From the NCBI GenBank assembly GCA_013286495.1, contig JABDFQ010000001.1, forward strand, positions 120,994 through 184,993: a stretch of DNA of 64,000 nucleotides, in the 5' to 3' direction. The position numbers and the translations under genes were made by a program. The notes beneath the pieces were generated by a model. The model saw only the letters and a program-made list of their open reading frames with translations. It had not been told where the DNA came from and ran no database searches. The stretch comes from Gammaproteobacteria bacterium (GTDB lineage: Bacteria > Pseudomonadota > Gammaproteobacteria > DSM-16500). Within the stretch, counting starts at the first letter, position 1, and every line of letters begins with the position of its first letter. This document shows, in pieces, positions 27,763 to 37,424 of the stretch.

Positions 27763-29218
27763 TATTCATGACACTCATGGATTGGATGCGCTGCAATGGA
27801 ATGAACTGCATGTAGCAGACTATGACTTCAAAAAACCATTTTGCCTGCGATTAAAAGACAAACAAGTTGTTTTTTGCGATCAGGTATTGCGCCTGGTTCC
27901 AGGACGTCGCATGGTGGTGGCGGGAATCTGGCATGGCAAACCTGCTGTTGCCAAATTATTTTATGACACACGTGCCAAACAGCATATGGAAAAAGATATT
28001 GCTGGTATTCGTTCATTGCAAAAAAATAAAATTCCTACACCAGAATTATTGTATGAAGGTGTGACAGAAGATAAAAAAATATATGTGATGCTTCTCGAGC
28101 GTATTCTCGAATCAAAAAATCTCGATGAAATCTGGAAAGAACGGCATAACACGGAAGAGCTCGTACCATTACTGAAAAACATCATCATTGAAATTGCGAC
28201 ACAGCATGTGCTCGGTTTGTTGCAACAGGATTTGCATCTCAAAAATTTCCTGTTAACAGAAAAAGCCATTTACACACTGGATGGTGGGCAAATTCAGGAG
28301 TTCGACGGATTACTTGGCAAGCAAGTCAGCACTCATAATCTGGCTTTGTTTTTGTCGCAACTGGGCATGGGCGCGCAACATTATCAGGAAAGTTTATTTC
28401 GTTATTATGCAGATGCTCGTGGCTGGAAATTAAAATCCGAAGATTTCACGGATTTTTTCCTGCAAATAAAAAAATGTAATGAATTACGCTGGAGTAAATT
28501 CGAAAAGAAAATCTTTCGTGATAGCACACAGTTTGTTGTGCTGGATAAAGGTAAATATACAGGTTCATACAATCGTCAATATGATGCTCCGCAATTTCAG
28601 ACTTTTCTCGCAGATCCAGAATCTGTTTTTACAGATCGTGCACGTTTACTGAAAAAAGGTAATTCAGCAACGGTGATTAAAGTCAGGCTGGATAATCGTG
28701 ATTATGTAGTGAAACGTTACAACATGAAAAATATCTGGCATCGTTTGCGTCGCTGTTTGCGCACGACACGTGCAGCACATTGCTGGCGTCTTGCCAATAA
28801 ACTCGCCTTATTTGACGTGGCAACCGCGCATCCTGTGGCTTATCTGGAAAGCAAAAAGTTTGGTATGCGTGGCGTTTCCTATTACGTCACAGAATATGTT
28901 TCAGGCATTCATGCAGGTGATTATTTAAATCGTAATTTAAGTAAATCAGACAAGACACAAGCCATGGTCAAACGCATCAGTGATTTATTAAAGTCGGTCG
29001 CAAAAGTTGATGTGACACATGGCGATTTGAAAATCAGCAATATTCTGGTGAATGCCAGGGAACAACCTGTGCTGATTGATCTTGATGGTGCAGCGGAACA
29101 TCCATCATTATCTGGGTTACGCAAAGCCTGGCACAAGGAATTAGACCGGTTTTTACTGAACTTTAAAGCTAATCCTGGTTTGCAAAAGAAGTTTGAGATG
29201 GAGTTAGCGCAGCAGTAA
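27731..29218 (+). CDS. Protein with two fused LPS-kinase (WaaP/Kdo-kinase-like) domains
   Basis: The 495-residue protein has two protein-kinase-like domains in tandem. Domain 1 (about 45-275) has the catalytic loop LQQDLHLKNFLL (Asp167, Asn172) and TLDGGQ in place of DFG. Domain 2 (about 295-490) has VVKRY with Lys328, THGDLKISNILV (Asp432, Asn437) and LIDLDGA. Both catalytic sets look intact. Similar double-kinase proteins are known next to waaP in Pseudomonas LPS core clusters, so two phosphorylations of the LPS core are the natural guess. The GTG start at 27731 overlaps waaP by 32 bp; another GTG at 27749 is possible. The 3' end overlaps the convergent kinase-like gene by 50 bp. Confidence 0.82.
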   Translation: MENDYIVTTSDIHDTHGLDALQWNELHVADYDFKKPFCLRLKDKQVVFCDQVLRLVPGRRMVVAGIWHGKPAVAKLFYDTRAKQHMEKDIAGIRSLQKNKIPTPELLYEGVTEDKKIYVMLLERILESKNLDEIWKERHNTEELVPLLKNIIIEIATQHVLGLLQQDLHLKNFLLTEKAIYTLDGGQIQEFDGLLGKQVSTHNLALFLSQLGMGAQHYQESLFRYYADARGWKLKSEDFTDFFLQIKKCNELRWSKFEKKIFRDSTQFVVLDKGKYTGSYNRQYDAPQFQTFLADPESVFTDRARLLKKGNSATVIKVRLDNRDYVVKRYNMKNIWHRLRRCLRTTRAAHCWRLANKLALFDVATAHPVAYLESKKFGMRGVSYYVTEYVSGIHAGDYLNRNLSKSDKTQAMVKRISDLLKSVAKVDVTHGDLKISNILVNAREQPVLIDLDGAAEHPSLSGLRKAWHKELDRFLLNFKANPGLQKKFEMELAQQ

Positions 29219-29876
29219 AACGCTGCACTAACCAGTCAAGCATTTTTCTGGAATAAGCAGATAAATCAGATTCTTTAAAATACTCCTGCATAAAATCCTG
29301 CACGCCATATGCTTTCCAGATTTGCTGATCATGGGGTTCCTGCAGAAGATGACGAATATTTCGATAACGCAGATAAACAGACAGCGAATAATTTTTAAAT
29401 CTCACATCAGTGACATCCAGCAGCGAAAATGTCGAACTATTCTGGTCGTATAACAAATTTTCCAGATGGATGGAGCGGAAAAAAATTCCTTTGCCATGTA
29501 AATCAGCAAGTAATTTAGCAACAGCTGTGATCGTATCTGCATGACCATTTTTGGCGAGATAGCGAACATCCTGTCCTGCAAGTTTGGCGTAATAAAGCAG
29601 ATGGATTTTAAGATCAGGACAAAATTGTGTCTCGCTGATGATGGGAACGCTAAAACCATGCGCGTGTAATTTTTTGACATTGGCGGCAAAACGTCGCGCG
29701 CGAGGATAGATATGATCCGAAGACCAGAGAGTCTTTTTGGCGTAAAAGAGCTTGATGATGGTGTCTGATTTCTTTTCAAATACTTTTGGCTGATCCAGAC
29801 TCTTGCCGTATTTTAGGACACGGGTGGAAGGATCATTGCAGATTGCTTCGAATTCATTTGTGGAAATTATGTGCAT
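29169..29876 (-). CDS. LPS-kinase/toluene-tolerance-like kinase family protein
   Basis: This 235-residue protein has the size and pattern of the InaA/toluene-tolerance branch of LPS kinases. Seen: FEKKSDTIIKLFYAKK with a lysine that may bind ATP, then the loop GIFFRSIHLENLLY, where true kinases have HGDLHxxN. The position of the catalytic Asp is taken by Ser. FRS-x-H-L-x-N is, as far as I recall, usual for this branch rather than a mutation here. A DVTDVRF segment stands in for DFG. It is convergent with the double kinase (50-bp overlap). An LPS-core or envelope role is inferred from the neighbours. Confidence 0.7.
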   Translation of the reverse strand: MHIISTNEFEAICNDPSTRVLKYGKSLDQPKVFEKKSDTIIKLFYAKKTLWSSDHIYPRARRFAANVKKLHAHGFSVPIISETQFCPDLKIHLLYYAKLAGQDVRYLAKNGHADTITAVAKLLADLHGKGIFFRSIHLENLLYDQNSSTFSLLDVTDVRFKNYSLSVYLRYRNIRHLLQEPHDQQIWKAYGVQDFMQEYFKESDLSAYSRKMLDWLVQRFTAALTPSQTSFANQD

Positions 29877-29930
29877 TTTTTTACCCTGGGTTTTCGGTAT
29901 TTTCCATGATTTCGGGGAGATAGGGAAGTC

Positions 29931-31445
29931 TCACACCTCAAACTTGATCCCCTGTGCCAACGTCAATCCCTTTCCCCAATTGATCGTATTCGTCTGCCTG
30001 CGCATATAAGCTTTCCATGCATCGGAGCCTGCTTCGCGTCCACCGCCGGTTGCTTTTTCTCCTCCGAATGCACCACCAATCTCAGCACCTGAAGTACCAA
30101 TATTGATGTTCGCGATACCACAGTCACTGCCACGTGCAGATAAAAATTCTTCGGCATGTTGTAAATTTTGCGTGAACAAGGCAGATGACAAACCAAAGTG
30201 CGAATGATTTTGCATGGCTATCGCATCATCCAGGGTTTGATATTTCATGACATATAAAATGGGAGCAAACGTTTCGCGTTGCACAATTTCCCAATCGTTT
30301 TGCGCAGCAATCAAAGTTGGTTGCACATAATATCCATCATGATCCAGCGTTTTGCCGCCAAATAAAATTTTGCCGCCTTGCATGACAGCATCACTAATCG
30401 CCTGGTGATATTGTTTGACAGCATACATATCAATCAAAGGCCCCATCAGATTTTTCTGATCGAGCGGATCACCAATCGTAATTTTTCCATAAGCATTTAC
30501 TAATGCCTGCACTACACGATCATAATTATTTTCCTGCACGAATAAGCGTCTGGTGGTTGTGCAACGTTGTCCAGCTGTACCGACTGCACCAAATACAATG
30601 GATGGAATCGCAAGCTGCAAATCAGCATCATTATCGAGAATAATCGCATTATTACCACTTAATTCCAGTAACATGCGACCTAATCTCGAAGCTACCATTT
30701 GATTAAGCGCACAACCGACAGCGGTTGAACCAGTAAAGGAAATTAATGGCAGACGTGTATCATTCGCCATCGTTTGTACGAATTGATTATCATCAGAAAC
30801 GAGCAAGGAAAAAATTCCACGATAACCAAATGATTCGCAAACACGATTACAAATATGCTGCACGGCCACTGCACATAATGAGGTTTTTGGTGAAGGTTTC
30901 CAGATAACCGTGTTACCACAAATCGCTGCAATAAATGCATTCCATGACCAGACTGCAACTGGAAAATTAAATGCACTGATGACACCAATCACACCGAGTG
31001 GCTGCCATTGTTCATACATGCGATGTTGTGGACGCTCGGAATGCATGGTATTGCCGTAAAGCATGCGTGATTGACCGACGGCAAAATCTGCCATGTCTAT
31101 CATTTCCTGCACTTCGCCATCACCTTCCTGTTTGGATTTTCCCATTTCGAGTGAAACTAAACTGCCGAGATTATCCTTGTTTTTACGTAATTCATCGCCA
31201 ATAGCACGAATCACTTCACCACGCTTTGGTGCGGGAATTAATCGCCAGGATAAAAATGCTTGCTCAGCTTCTTTTACAACATGTTCATAATCATTTTGAT
31301 TGGCGCGATATACCGATGCAATTAATTTGCCATTCGCAGGATTCACGGAAATGATTTCATCGGTTTGATTTTCCGACCACCAGTCATTACCTGTGCTCGC
31401 CCCAGAATTTTTTTCAGTGAGATGAAGTGATTTTAATAAATCCAT
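29931..31445 (-). CDS. Alpha-aminoadipate semialdehyde dehydrogenase (ALDH7-type)
   Basis: This NAD-dependent aldehyde dehydrogenase of 504 residues shows [21 protein letters not shown], the glutamate motif LELSGNN, the nucleophile loop [13 protein letters not shown] with the catalytic Cys, and the [21 protein letters not shown] region typical of ALDH7/antiquitin. ALDH7 enzymes oxidise alpha-aminoadipate semialdehyde in lysine breakdown. The ATG at 31445 follows AAGGA. The gene upstream on the same strand is a saccharopine or lysine 6-dehydrogenase-like enzyme that overlaps this frame slightly or lies only 4 bp away, so the two form a lysine-degradation operon. Confidence 0.87.
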   Translation of the reverse strand: MDLLKSLHLTEKNSGASTGNDWWSENQTDEIISVNPANGKLIASVYRANQNDYEHVVKEAEQAFLSWRLIPAPKRGEVIRAIGDELRKNKDNLGSLVSLEMGKSKQEGDGEVQEMIDMADFAVGQSRMLYGNTMHSERPQHRMYEQWQPLGVIGVISAFNFPVAVWSWNAFIAAICGNTVIWKPSPKTSLCAVAVQHICNRVCESFGYRGIFSLLVSDDNQFVQTMANDTRLPLISFTGSTAVGCALNQMVASRLGRMLLELSGNNAIILDNDADLQLAIPSIVFGAVGTAGQRCTTTRRLFVQENNYDRVVQALVNAYGKITIGDPLDQKNLMGPLIDMYAVKQYHQAISDAVMQGGKILFGGKTLDHDGYYVQPTLIAAQNDWEIVQRETFAPILYVMKYQTLDDAIAMQNHSHFGLSSALFTQNLQHAEEFLSARGSDCGIANINIGTSGAEIGGAFGGEKATGGGREAGSDAWKAYMRRQTNTINWGKGLTLAQGIKFEV

Positions 31446-31449
31446 TTTT

Positions 31450-32544
31450 TTATCCTTCCGCAAAATAACTACCGAATCGATTTGCAATTAATTCGTCATA
31501 GGAAAAATCTTCCTGACGCACAAAACCATGATATTTATCCGCATTCGTCATAACCATATCCAGCACAGCACAAATTCCTGATGCAGTAGTCAATTGTATG
31601 GCTGACCAATGATGATCATATTTTATTTGCGGATAAAATTTTCTAACGTAATTTTTCTCGATGTACTGATTATTAATCGTGCCGGTAACAGATACATATA
31701 CCAGCACAATATCCTGAAAAGTTTTAGGAATAGCATGTTCAAAAATATGTTTCAGCGTTTGGCGATCTTCATTCAAGCGCAAATCATTCATCAGAAATTT
31801 TATTTTTTCACAATGACCAGGATAACGTATGGTTTTATAATTCATGTCCTTTATCTTACCCGCATACGTTTCCACCAGACTGCCAATGCCACCAGATGTA
31901 TTAAATGCTTCGTATTGCAAACCATCAATCTCAATTTCTTCCAGACCTTCCAGCGGCTGCAAGCTGACGGGTTCACCATGCAAAACAGCAAGACAGGGAT
32001 TGCCATATTCATTAATCAATCCATCCGTTGACCAGGTTAACGAATATTGCAAGGCATTACTGATGTTGACTGGCAATGCACCAACACGCAATTTCACGGT
32101 ATCCAGTTGTGGAAAATGTCGCATGAGATCATTGGCGACGATGCTAATAAAACCAGGTGCCAATCCACATTGTGGAACGAAAATACTTTTACTGCTGGTG
32201 TTTACCAATGATTCCACTGCCTTGGTCGTTTCAACATCTTCTGTCAAATCGAAATAATGCAAATGATTTTCTGCCGCAACTTTAGCAATCGGAATATTAC
32301 AGTAATAAGGCAGGGATGAAATAATCGCGGCGATTTTATTTTCCTGAATAAATGCGGCTATTTGAGTAACATCAGTTGCATCCAGTTGTACGTAATTAAA
32401 ATTGGGAATATTGCCTAAACGTTTTACTTCGGGGTTATCTGCCTGAATATCGGCGAGATAAACATGATAAACATCGGAATGTGCGAGTAAAAATGCGATG
32501 AGTGAACCAATTTTTCCTGCGCCAATAACAAGAATATTTTGCAT
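31450..32544 (-). CDS. Saccharopine dehydrogenase / lysine 6-dehydrogenase-like oxidoreductase
   Basis: The 364-residue protein has an N-terminal Rossmann fold ([14 protein letters not shown]) and the saccharopine-dehydrogenase family core ([33 protein letters not shown]). It is shorter than eukaryotic saccharopine reductase. It could be saccharopine dehydrogenase (glutamate-forming) or lysine 6-dehydrogenase, which shares the fold and gives the same semialdehyde directly. No lysine-ketoglutarate reductase gene is in the window, which leaves the second reading open. The pairing with the ALDH7-type gene 4 bp downstream shows that lysine-derived semialdehyde is the shared intermediate. Confidence 0.8.
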   Translation of the reverse strand: MQNILVIGAGKIGSLIAFLLAHSDVYHVYLADIQADNPEVKRLGNIPNFNYVQLDATDVTQIAAFIQENKIAAIISSLPYYCNIPIAKVAAENHLHYFDLTEDVETTKAVESLVNTSSKSIFVPQCGLAPGFISIVANDLMRHFPQLDTVKLRVGALPVNISNALQYSLTWSTDGLINEYGNPCLAVLHGEPVSLQPLEGLEEIEIDGLQYEAFNTSGGIGSLVETYAGKIKDMNYKTIRYPGHCEKIKFLMNDLRLNEDRQTLKHIFEHAIPKTFQDIVLVYVSVTGTINNQYIEKNYVRKFYPQIKYDHHWSAIQLTTASGICAVLDMVMTNADKYHGFVRQEDFSYDELIANRFGSYFAEG

Positions 32545-32565
32545 GTAAAATCCTTTTTTGCTGCT

Positions 32566-33390
32566 TTAATGTGTATCCTGACCTGGTGGATGTGGTTGCA
32601 TGGATTTGCTCGATGCAATCTGTGAATGTGTTTGATCAATCGCACCTTTGGGTCCATTCAGGGCTTCAAAATTTTCTATGGTCGCAAATGTGATGGATAA
32701 AGGATCGCCCTCAGGTTTCCCACGTGTTTGATTGCCTCTATCGATTGGTGCATAACTTTCGTTAGAAGCAGCACTGACATCAACAATAGCATTACCGTTT
32801 TCTCCCTGAATAAAAATGGTAGGTGGCACCGAACCAGGTTTTTTAAAATCTACACCAAGCAAGCTCATCATATTATTGACGACTTGATCTGTTTCATCTG
32901 GTTTTGGAGCTGCTGGCGTCATTTTATTTTTGGGTGCTTCCGGTTTCGGACGTTTCAATAGTCTTAACTCTTCCATGTTTTGTAATAATTCTTCATGTAT
33001 TTTACGTAACTGCATTTGTAATTTTTTTAATTCAGTCGGCGTGAGTTTTTTATTGATATCATTTTCGTTTTCAACACCGCGATCATTAAATAATTTTTTG
33101 ATGCTATCACGCAAGCCATTATGTTTTTCCATTGTCGAAGTCAGTACCAGCAACATGGTCAGCTTGTGTAAAAATTTTGGATTATTATCGATGGCTGCAT
33201 TTCTGTCGATTTCCAGTTCATTTTTCGTTATCATTTGTGCGACATTTTTCGCAAGTTCTTTTCTTTGTGCTGGCGTGATGGAAATTTTCAGATCAGGGCG
33301 TTCATCCTGAATTTTTTGCAGGATTTTATCGATGAGAACGGTTAAATAATTAGCGGCCTCATTTGTATCCATCTTGTCTTTGACGACCAT
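32566..33390 (-). CDS. Hypothetical protein
   Basis: No family is recognised. The 274-residue product is helical and charged in its first half (LIDKILQKIQDE near residue 20, coiled-coil-like EELLQNMEELRLLKRP near residue 130). It then turns proline- and asparagine-rich and probably disordered, with an acidic-neutral C-terminal tail ending in PHPPGQDTH. No signal peptide or membrane segment is seen. The ATG at 33390 (MVVKDKM) is preferred to a longer frame that would start inside the divergent priA start. A disordered tail of this kind is seen in type IV secreted proteins, but nothing here proves it. Confidence 0.6.
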   Translation of the reverse strand: MVVKDKMDTNEAANYLTVLIDKILQKIQDERPDLKISITPAQRKELAKNVAQMITKNELEIDRNAAIDNNPKFLHKLTMLLVLTSTMEKHNGLRDSIKKLFNDRGVENENDINKKLTPTELKKLQMQLRKIHEELLQNMEELRLLKRPKPEAPKNKMTPAAPKPDETDQVVNNMMSLLGVDFKKPGSVPPTIFIQGENGNAIVDVSAASNESYAPIDRGNQTRGKPEGDPLSITFATIENFEALNGPKGAIDQTHSQIASSKSMQPHPPGQDTH

Positions 33391-33463
33391 AATGTTTTCA
33401 ATCTCTTCTGAGAATATGGATTCAATAATTATAACATGCTGGATAGTATAAGGCGGATTTTTC

Positions 33464-35464
33464 ATGAAGGAACAACAGGTTATAAGGCTCGCACTTCCCT
33501 TGCCACTCAGGAAGTATTTTGATTATTTACCGCCAGAAAATATTGATTTTAAAGCCTTAATACCGGGTATTCGTGTGCAAGTACCTTTTCAGCAACGTTC
33601 ACTGGTTGGCATTCTTGTGAGCGTTGAAAATAAATCCGATGTACCTTATGCAAAACTTAAACGCGCGCAAGCGATTCTCGATACACAACCACTGGTGCCA
33701 GAAGATGTGTACAAGCTCTGTTTATGGGCAGCGGAATACTATCATTATTCAGTTGGCGAAGTGTTGGCGAGTGCATTGCCAACTTTGTTGCGCAAAGGTA
33801 AACCTGCGATTCTCAAGGTTCGTAAAAAAGAAGAAGACATTGCAGAAAAAGATACAGCACTGGAATTAAATGCTGATCAGCAATTTGCTGTGCAACAGAT
33901 TAATCAGGCAAAAGAAACATTTCAGGTATTTTTATTGAATGGTGTAACAGGAAGTGGCAAGACAGAAGTTTATTTGCAATCCATGACGGAAATATTGCAG
34001 GCAGGAAAACAAGTATTGGTACTGGTTCCTGAAATTAGTCTCACACCGCAAACTGTGCAACGATTTCGTCAGCGATTTTCGCAGCATAAAATATTGGCAT
34101 TACATTCCAGCCTGACAGAGCAACAACGTTTGCAAGCATGGTTAATGGCTAAGTCAAATGATGCGCAAATTATTATTGGCACACGCTCAGCAATTTTTAC
34201 GCCACTTGCTGCATTGGGTTTAATTATTGTTGATGAAGAACATGATGCTTCATTCAAGCAACAGGATCGTTTTCGTTATCATGCGCGTGATCTTGCGATC
34301 ATGCGCGCTAACATGAATCATATTCCTGTTGTGCTCGGTTCTGCCACGCCGTCACTGGAATCGATGCTAAATGTGAAACGTAATCGTTATCAATTATTAT
34401 CCTTGCCAATTCGTGCCGGCGTTGCACAATTACCTGATTTTCGCTTGCTGGATTTACGCACCTTGCCTGTGCAGGAAGGTTTGTCATCTGAATTGATTAA
34501 TATGATTCGCGTGCATCTTCAGCGTGATAATCAAGTGATGCTGTTTTTAAATCGTCGTGGTTTTGCGCCAGTTTTATATTGCACGCAATGTGCATGGATG
34601 GCAGCTTGCAAACGTTGTGATGCGCGGATGGTTTATCATCAACATCCTGAGCGTTTGCAATGTCATCATTGTGATACACGTTCACGCATTCCAGAGAAAT
34701 GTCAGCAATGTGGTGATACGCGTTTACAACCGGTTGGTCTGGGAACGCAGCGTCTCGAGCAAACACTGGCGAAATTATTTCCGAATATTCCATTAATACG
34801 TGTTGATCGTGATAGCACCAGGCGTAAAGGTGAAATGCAAAATTTGCTTGAACAAATCGCCAATAATTCAAAAGCTATTTTACTGGGAACGCAAATGCTG
34901 GCTAAGGGTCATCATTTTCCAAATGTCACATTGGTAGGTGTGATTGATGCGGATAGTGGTTTATTTAGCGCGGATTTTCGTGCCGCAGAACAAATGGGGC
35001 AATTGTTGATGCAGGTATCAGGACGTGCTGGTCGTGCGGAAAAAGCAGGTGTGGTGGCGATACAAACGCGTCATCCAGATCATGCATTGTTGCAATTGCT
35101 GATAAAAAAAGGTTATCAGGCTTATGCGGATAATTTGTTAGGAGAACGCGAGATGGCTTTATTGCCACCGTTTTCTTATTTTGCTGTGTTTCGTGCGGAA
35201 GCTTATGTGGAAGACAATGTTAAAAATTTTCTGACGATTATTCGCGATATGCTGCCGAACTCTTTGGATACATTGCAAGTGATGGGACCTGTGCCTGCGA
35301 TCATGGCGCGGAAAAAAGGATTGCATTGTCAGCATTTGTTGATGAAAACAAATAAACGTAGCGTGTTGCAAGCAACGCTGAAAAATATTTTGCAACAACT
35401 GGAATCACTCACTGGCAATCATGCTGTGAAGTGGGTGCTGGATGTGGATCCGGTTGAGGTGTGA
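33464..35464 (+). CDS. priA: Primosomal protein N' (PriA helicase)
   Basis: PriA recognises stalled forks and reloads the replisome. The 666-residue protein has the N-terminal DNA-binding region (LPLPLRKYFDYLPP), Walker A GVTGSGKTEVYL near residue 165, the DEEH box (VDEEHDASF), GSATPSLES, eight zinc-binding cysteines as CxxC pairs between about residues 370 and 425 (for example CKRCDAR, CHHCDTR, CQQCGD), and helicase motifs V-VI (GTQMLAKGHHFPNV, QVSGRAGRAEK). The gene ends 13 bp before the convergent slipin gene. Confidence 0.95.
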   Translation: MKEQQVIRLALPLPLRKYFDYLPPENIDFKALIPGIRVQVPFQQRSLVGILVSVENKSDVPYAKLKRAQAILDTQPLVPEDVYKLCLWAAEYYHYSVGEVLASALPTLLRKGKPAILKVRKKEEDIAEKDTALELNADQQFAVQQINQAKETFQVFLLNGVTGSGKTEVYLQSMTEILQAGKQVLVLVPEISLTPQTVQRFRQRFSQHKILALHSSLTEQQRLQAWLMAKSNDAQIIIGTRSAIFTPLAALGLIIVDEEHDASFKQQDRFRYHARDLAIMRANMNHIPVVLGSATPSLESMLNVKRNRYQLLSLPIRAGVAQLPDFRLLDLRTLPVQEGLSSELINMIRVHLQRDNQVMLFLNRRGFAPVLYCTQCAWMAACKRCDARMVYHQHPERLQCHHCDTRSRIPEKCQQCGDTRLQPVGLGTQRLEQTLAKLFPNIPLIRVDRDSTRRKGEMQNLLEQIANNSKAILLGTQMLAKGHHFPNVTLVGVIDADSGLFSADFRAAEQMGQLLMQVSGRAGRAEKAGVVAIQTRHPDHALLQLLIKKGYQAYADNLLGEREMALLPPFSYFAVFRAEAYVEDNVKNFLTIIRDMLPNSLDTLQVMGPVPAIMARKKGLHCQHLLMKTNKRSVLQATLKNILQQLESLTGNHAVKWVLDVDPVEV

Positions 35465-35477
35465 AGTTTATATAAAA

Positions 35478-36218
35478 TTATTTCTTCAAAAACGTTGTCA
35501 ACAAATCAATCGGTATTGGAAAAATAATCGTCGAATTTTTTTCTTCACTAATATTGGATAGCGTTTGTAAATAACGTAACTGCATGGATTCGGGTTGTGA
35601 TGCCAGCACTTTGGCAGCCTCTGCCAATTTCTGCGAAGCCTGAAATTCACCATCTGCATGGATGACTTTCGCACGGCGTCCGCGTTCTGCTTCTGCTTGT
35701 TGCGCAATGGCGCGTATCATGGATTCATTCAAATCAATTTGTTTTATTTCCACCATGCCAATTTTAATTCCCCATGCATCTGTATGCTCATCGAGAATTT
35801 TTTGTATGTCGGTATTTAATTTATTTCGCTCAGCCAACATCTGATCGAGTTCATGTTGTCCTAAAACAGAACGTAATGTAGTTTGTGCCAATTGATTCAC
35901 TGCTGTGTAGTAATCTTCAATTTGTATCACAGCACATTCTGCATCAATTACACGAAAATACACAACTGCATTCACACGTACAGAAACGTTATCGCGTGAA
36001 ATCACATCTTGCGGTGGAATATCCATGACAATTGTACGTAATTGCACACGTACGTATTGCTGAATTAAAGGAATAATAAGAATCAGTCCTGGCCCTTTTA
36101 CTTTCCAGAAACGTCCCAAAGTAAATACGACAGCACGTTCATATTCACGTAACACATGAAATATGCCGAATAATAAAAATAAAATTGCAACGGCTACAAT
36201 GATATAAGCTGTATACAT
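35478..36218 (-). CDS. Slipin (stomatin/SPFH-family membrane protein)
   Basis: This 246-residue SPFH protein has one N-terminal membrane helix (about 3-23), the stomatin core ([21 protein letters not shown]), [16 protein letters not shown], and a helical [16 protein letters not shown] segment before a short tail. Slipins form oligomeric membrane scaffolds. Prokaryotic slipins are commonly co-transcribed with an NfeD protein, as here, where NfeD ends 2 bp upstream. A role in membrane protein quality control or membrane domain organisation is inferred from the family. Confidence 0.92.
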   Translation of the reverse strand: MYTAYIIVAVAILFLLFGIFHVLREYERAVVFTLGRFWKVKGPGLILIIPLIQQYVRVQLRTIVMDIPPQDVISRDNVSVRVNAVVYFRVIDAECAVIQIEDYYTAVNQLAQTTLRSVLGQHELDQMLAERNKLNTDIQKILDEHTDAWGIKIGMVEIKQIDLNESMIRAIAQQAEAERGRRAKVIHADGEFQASQKLAEAAKVLASQPESMQLRYLQTLSNISEEKNSTIIFPIPIDLLTTFLKK

Positions 36219-36220
36219 AA

Positions 36221-36949
36221 TTATTTACCTCTAATTTTTTCTAATGGTTCAACGGTCAGTATTAATCCATTTACCTGCGTGACTTTTATTTTATCGCCGG
36301 AATTTAATTCAAGTGCATGTGTCGATTGTGCCTGCCAGATTTCGCCATGCACACGTACGATCACTTGTCTATTCATGACGCTGATTACTTCACCGATGCT
36401 GCCGATTAATCCTTCACGTCCAGATACAATCTTGCGTTTATGCGACTGGATAGCGAGTGAAAGAATCATGAATACCAAAGTGAGTGTGAGTATACTCATG
36501 CACAAAATTAATGGCCAGGCAATGTGTTGTGCTTGATTGGTAGTATCAAATAAAAAAATGGATCCAATGATAAATGCAATCGCACCAGCAATTGCAATGA
36601 TGCCAAAACTGCCGACAAACATTTCTGCGATCATAAATCCGATGCCGAATAATATCAGCATAAGTCCCACATAGTTGACAGGAATTAAATGAAAGGCATA
36701 AAGCACGAAGATGAGCGCAATAATTCCCGTGACACCTGGTGCAATCAATCCAGGATTGGCGAGTTCAAAAAAGAGTCCATAGATGGCGATCAATAATAGT
36801 AAGTAAGCGATATTCGGATTGGTGATGATGGTGTTGAAGGTGAGAAGCCAGTCGGGATTAACGATAGCAGCAGGCTGTATTTCAGCGGCAAATAATGTGC
36901 AGCTGGTGAGGAAAATGAGTGTAATTGCAAGAAAATAGCGCATGATCAT
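36221..36949 (-). CDS. NfeD-family membrane protein, short form
   Basis: The 242-residue protein has an N-terminal signal-like segment (about 1-22), four or five membrane helices between residues 45 and 165 ([19 protein letters not shown] is typical), and a C-terminal OB-fold ([17 protein letters not shown], then [12 protein letters not shown]). The long ClpP-like serine protease domain found in full-length NfeD (Ser-Lys dyad) is absent; only a short linker stands before the membrane part. It precedes the slipin partner by 2 bp. The ATG at 36943 is an alternative start. Confidence 0.87.
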   Translation of the reverse strand: MIMRYFLAITLIFLTSCTLFAAEIQPAAIVNPDWLLTFNTIITNPNIAYLLLLIAIYGLFFELANPGLIAPGVTGIIALIFVLYAFHLIPVNYVGLMLILFGIGFMIAEMFVGSFGIIAIAGAIAFIIGSIFLFDTTNQAQHIAWPLILCMSILTLTLVFMILSLAIQSHKRKIVSGREGLIGSIGEVISVMNRQVIVRVHGEIWQAQSTHALELNSGDKIKVTQVNGLILTVEPLEKIRGK

Positions 36950-36988
36950 GATTATAACGTATTTGCATAATACCCAGATTAATTGGCA

Positions 36989-37016
36989 TTGACGTCATTG
37001 ATTGGACTGCTATACT
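36989..37016 (+). promoter_or_regulatory. Promoter of the tRNA-Leu / tRNA-Arg pair
   Basis: TTGACG (36989-36994) and TATACT (37011-37016) are separated by 16 bp. The stretch after the -10 box is GC-rich (TGCGCGG), the discriminator type found at stringently controlled stable-RNA promoters. The tRNA-Leu gene starts 12 bp after the -10 box. Confidence 0.75.
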
Positions 37017-37028
37017 TGCGCGGTCTAT

Positions 37029-37112
37029 GCCGGGGTGGCGGAACTGGTAGACGCGCCGGTCTCAAAAACCGGTGAGGGTAACCTCATGCCGGTTCGATTC
37101 CGGCCCTCGGCA
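37029..37112 (+). tRNA. tRNA-Leu (anticodon CAA)
   Basis: The acceptor stem GCCGGGG pairs with CCTCGGC (one G-T pair) and the discriminator is A. The anticodon arm CCGGT-CTCAAAA-ACCGG gives the anticodon CAA, which reads UUG. A long variable arm (GAGGGTAACCTC) marks a class II tRNA, as leucine requires, and the T arm is GCCGG-TTCGATT-CCGGC. CCA is not encoded. Confidence 0.96.
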
Positions 37113-37147
37113 AATCTCATCTTCGTACTCTCATGCGTAACTGTTCA

Positions 37148-37220
37148 GTCCCGGTGGCACAGTGGATAGCGCGGCCCCCTCCTAAGGGGCAGGTCGGAGG
37201 TTCGAATCCTCTCCGGGACG
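37148..37220 (+). tRNA. tRNA-Arg (anticodon CCT)
   Basis: The acceptor stem GTCCCGG pairs with CCGGGAC and the discriminator is G. The anticodon arm GCCCC-CTCCTAA-GGGGC gives anticodon CCT, which reads the rare codon AGG. The T loop is TTCGAAT. CCA is not encoded. It lies 35 bp after tRNA-Leu and probably shares its promoter. Gene debris and accessory genes follow directly, which suggests that this end has been an insertion point. Confidence 0.96.
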
Positions 37221-37234
37221 GATGGAGGAATGAA

Positions 37235-37399
37235 ATGAAAAAAGAACGCAATATAGGCCAGGAAATTTTGGCTGGTATCAAAGAGATTAAAGAATGGCAG
37301 CAAGGAAAGAAAAAACTAAAGACGACTTATGTTCAGTTTCCTCGAATAAACAAACACGGACAATTGAATGACAAAAATTATTTTCGTTCCAGGGAATAA
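37235..37399 (+). pseudogene. Stub of an XRE-type antitoxin gene
   Basis: The 54-residue frame begins MKKERNIGQEILAGIKEIKE with an excellent Shine-Dalgarno (GGAGGAA, 37224-37230). This is the usual N-terminus of short XRE/HigA-type antitoxins (EILxGIxEIKxW...GKxxLKT). The helix-turn-helix that should follow is missing; the frame runs instead into unrelated sequence and stops. It looks like the front end of a deleted gene, still carrying its ribosome binding site. Confidence 0.6.
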
Positions 37400-37424
37400 T
37401 GGGTGCACAACACAGGTTAAATAA
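37368..37424 (+). pseudogene. Stub of a small serine hydrolase gene
   Basis: The 18-residue frame beginning MTKIIFVPGNNG matches the usual start of RBBP9/YdeN-type alpha/beta hydrolases, whose first strand is followed by a PGNGG oxyanion loop, then stops after CTTQVK. Nothing else of such a gene is present. It overlaps the 3' end of the antitoxin stub and of the Nudix gene. The call rests on one short motif. Confidence 0.4.

Noticed and set aside
37202..37220. Attachment site at the tRNA-Arg 3' end
   Set aside because: I looked for a second copy of the tRNA 3' end through 41.3 kb and saw none, and there is no integrase in the window, so the insertion idea is left as inference only.
37133..37234. 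N-terminal extension of the antitoxin stub through tRNA-Arg
   Set aside because: The in-frame peptide is translated tRNA sequence; the true start is the ATG at 37235 with its own ribosome binding site.
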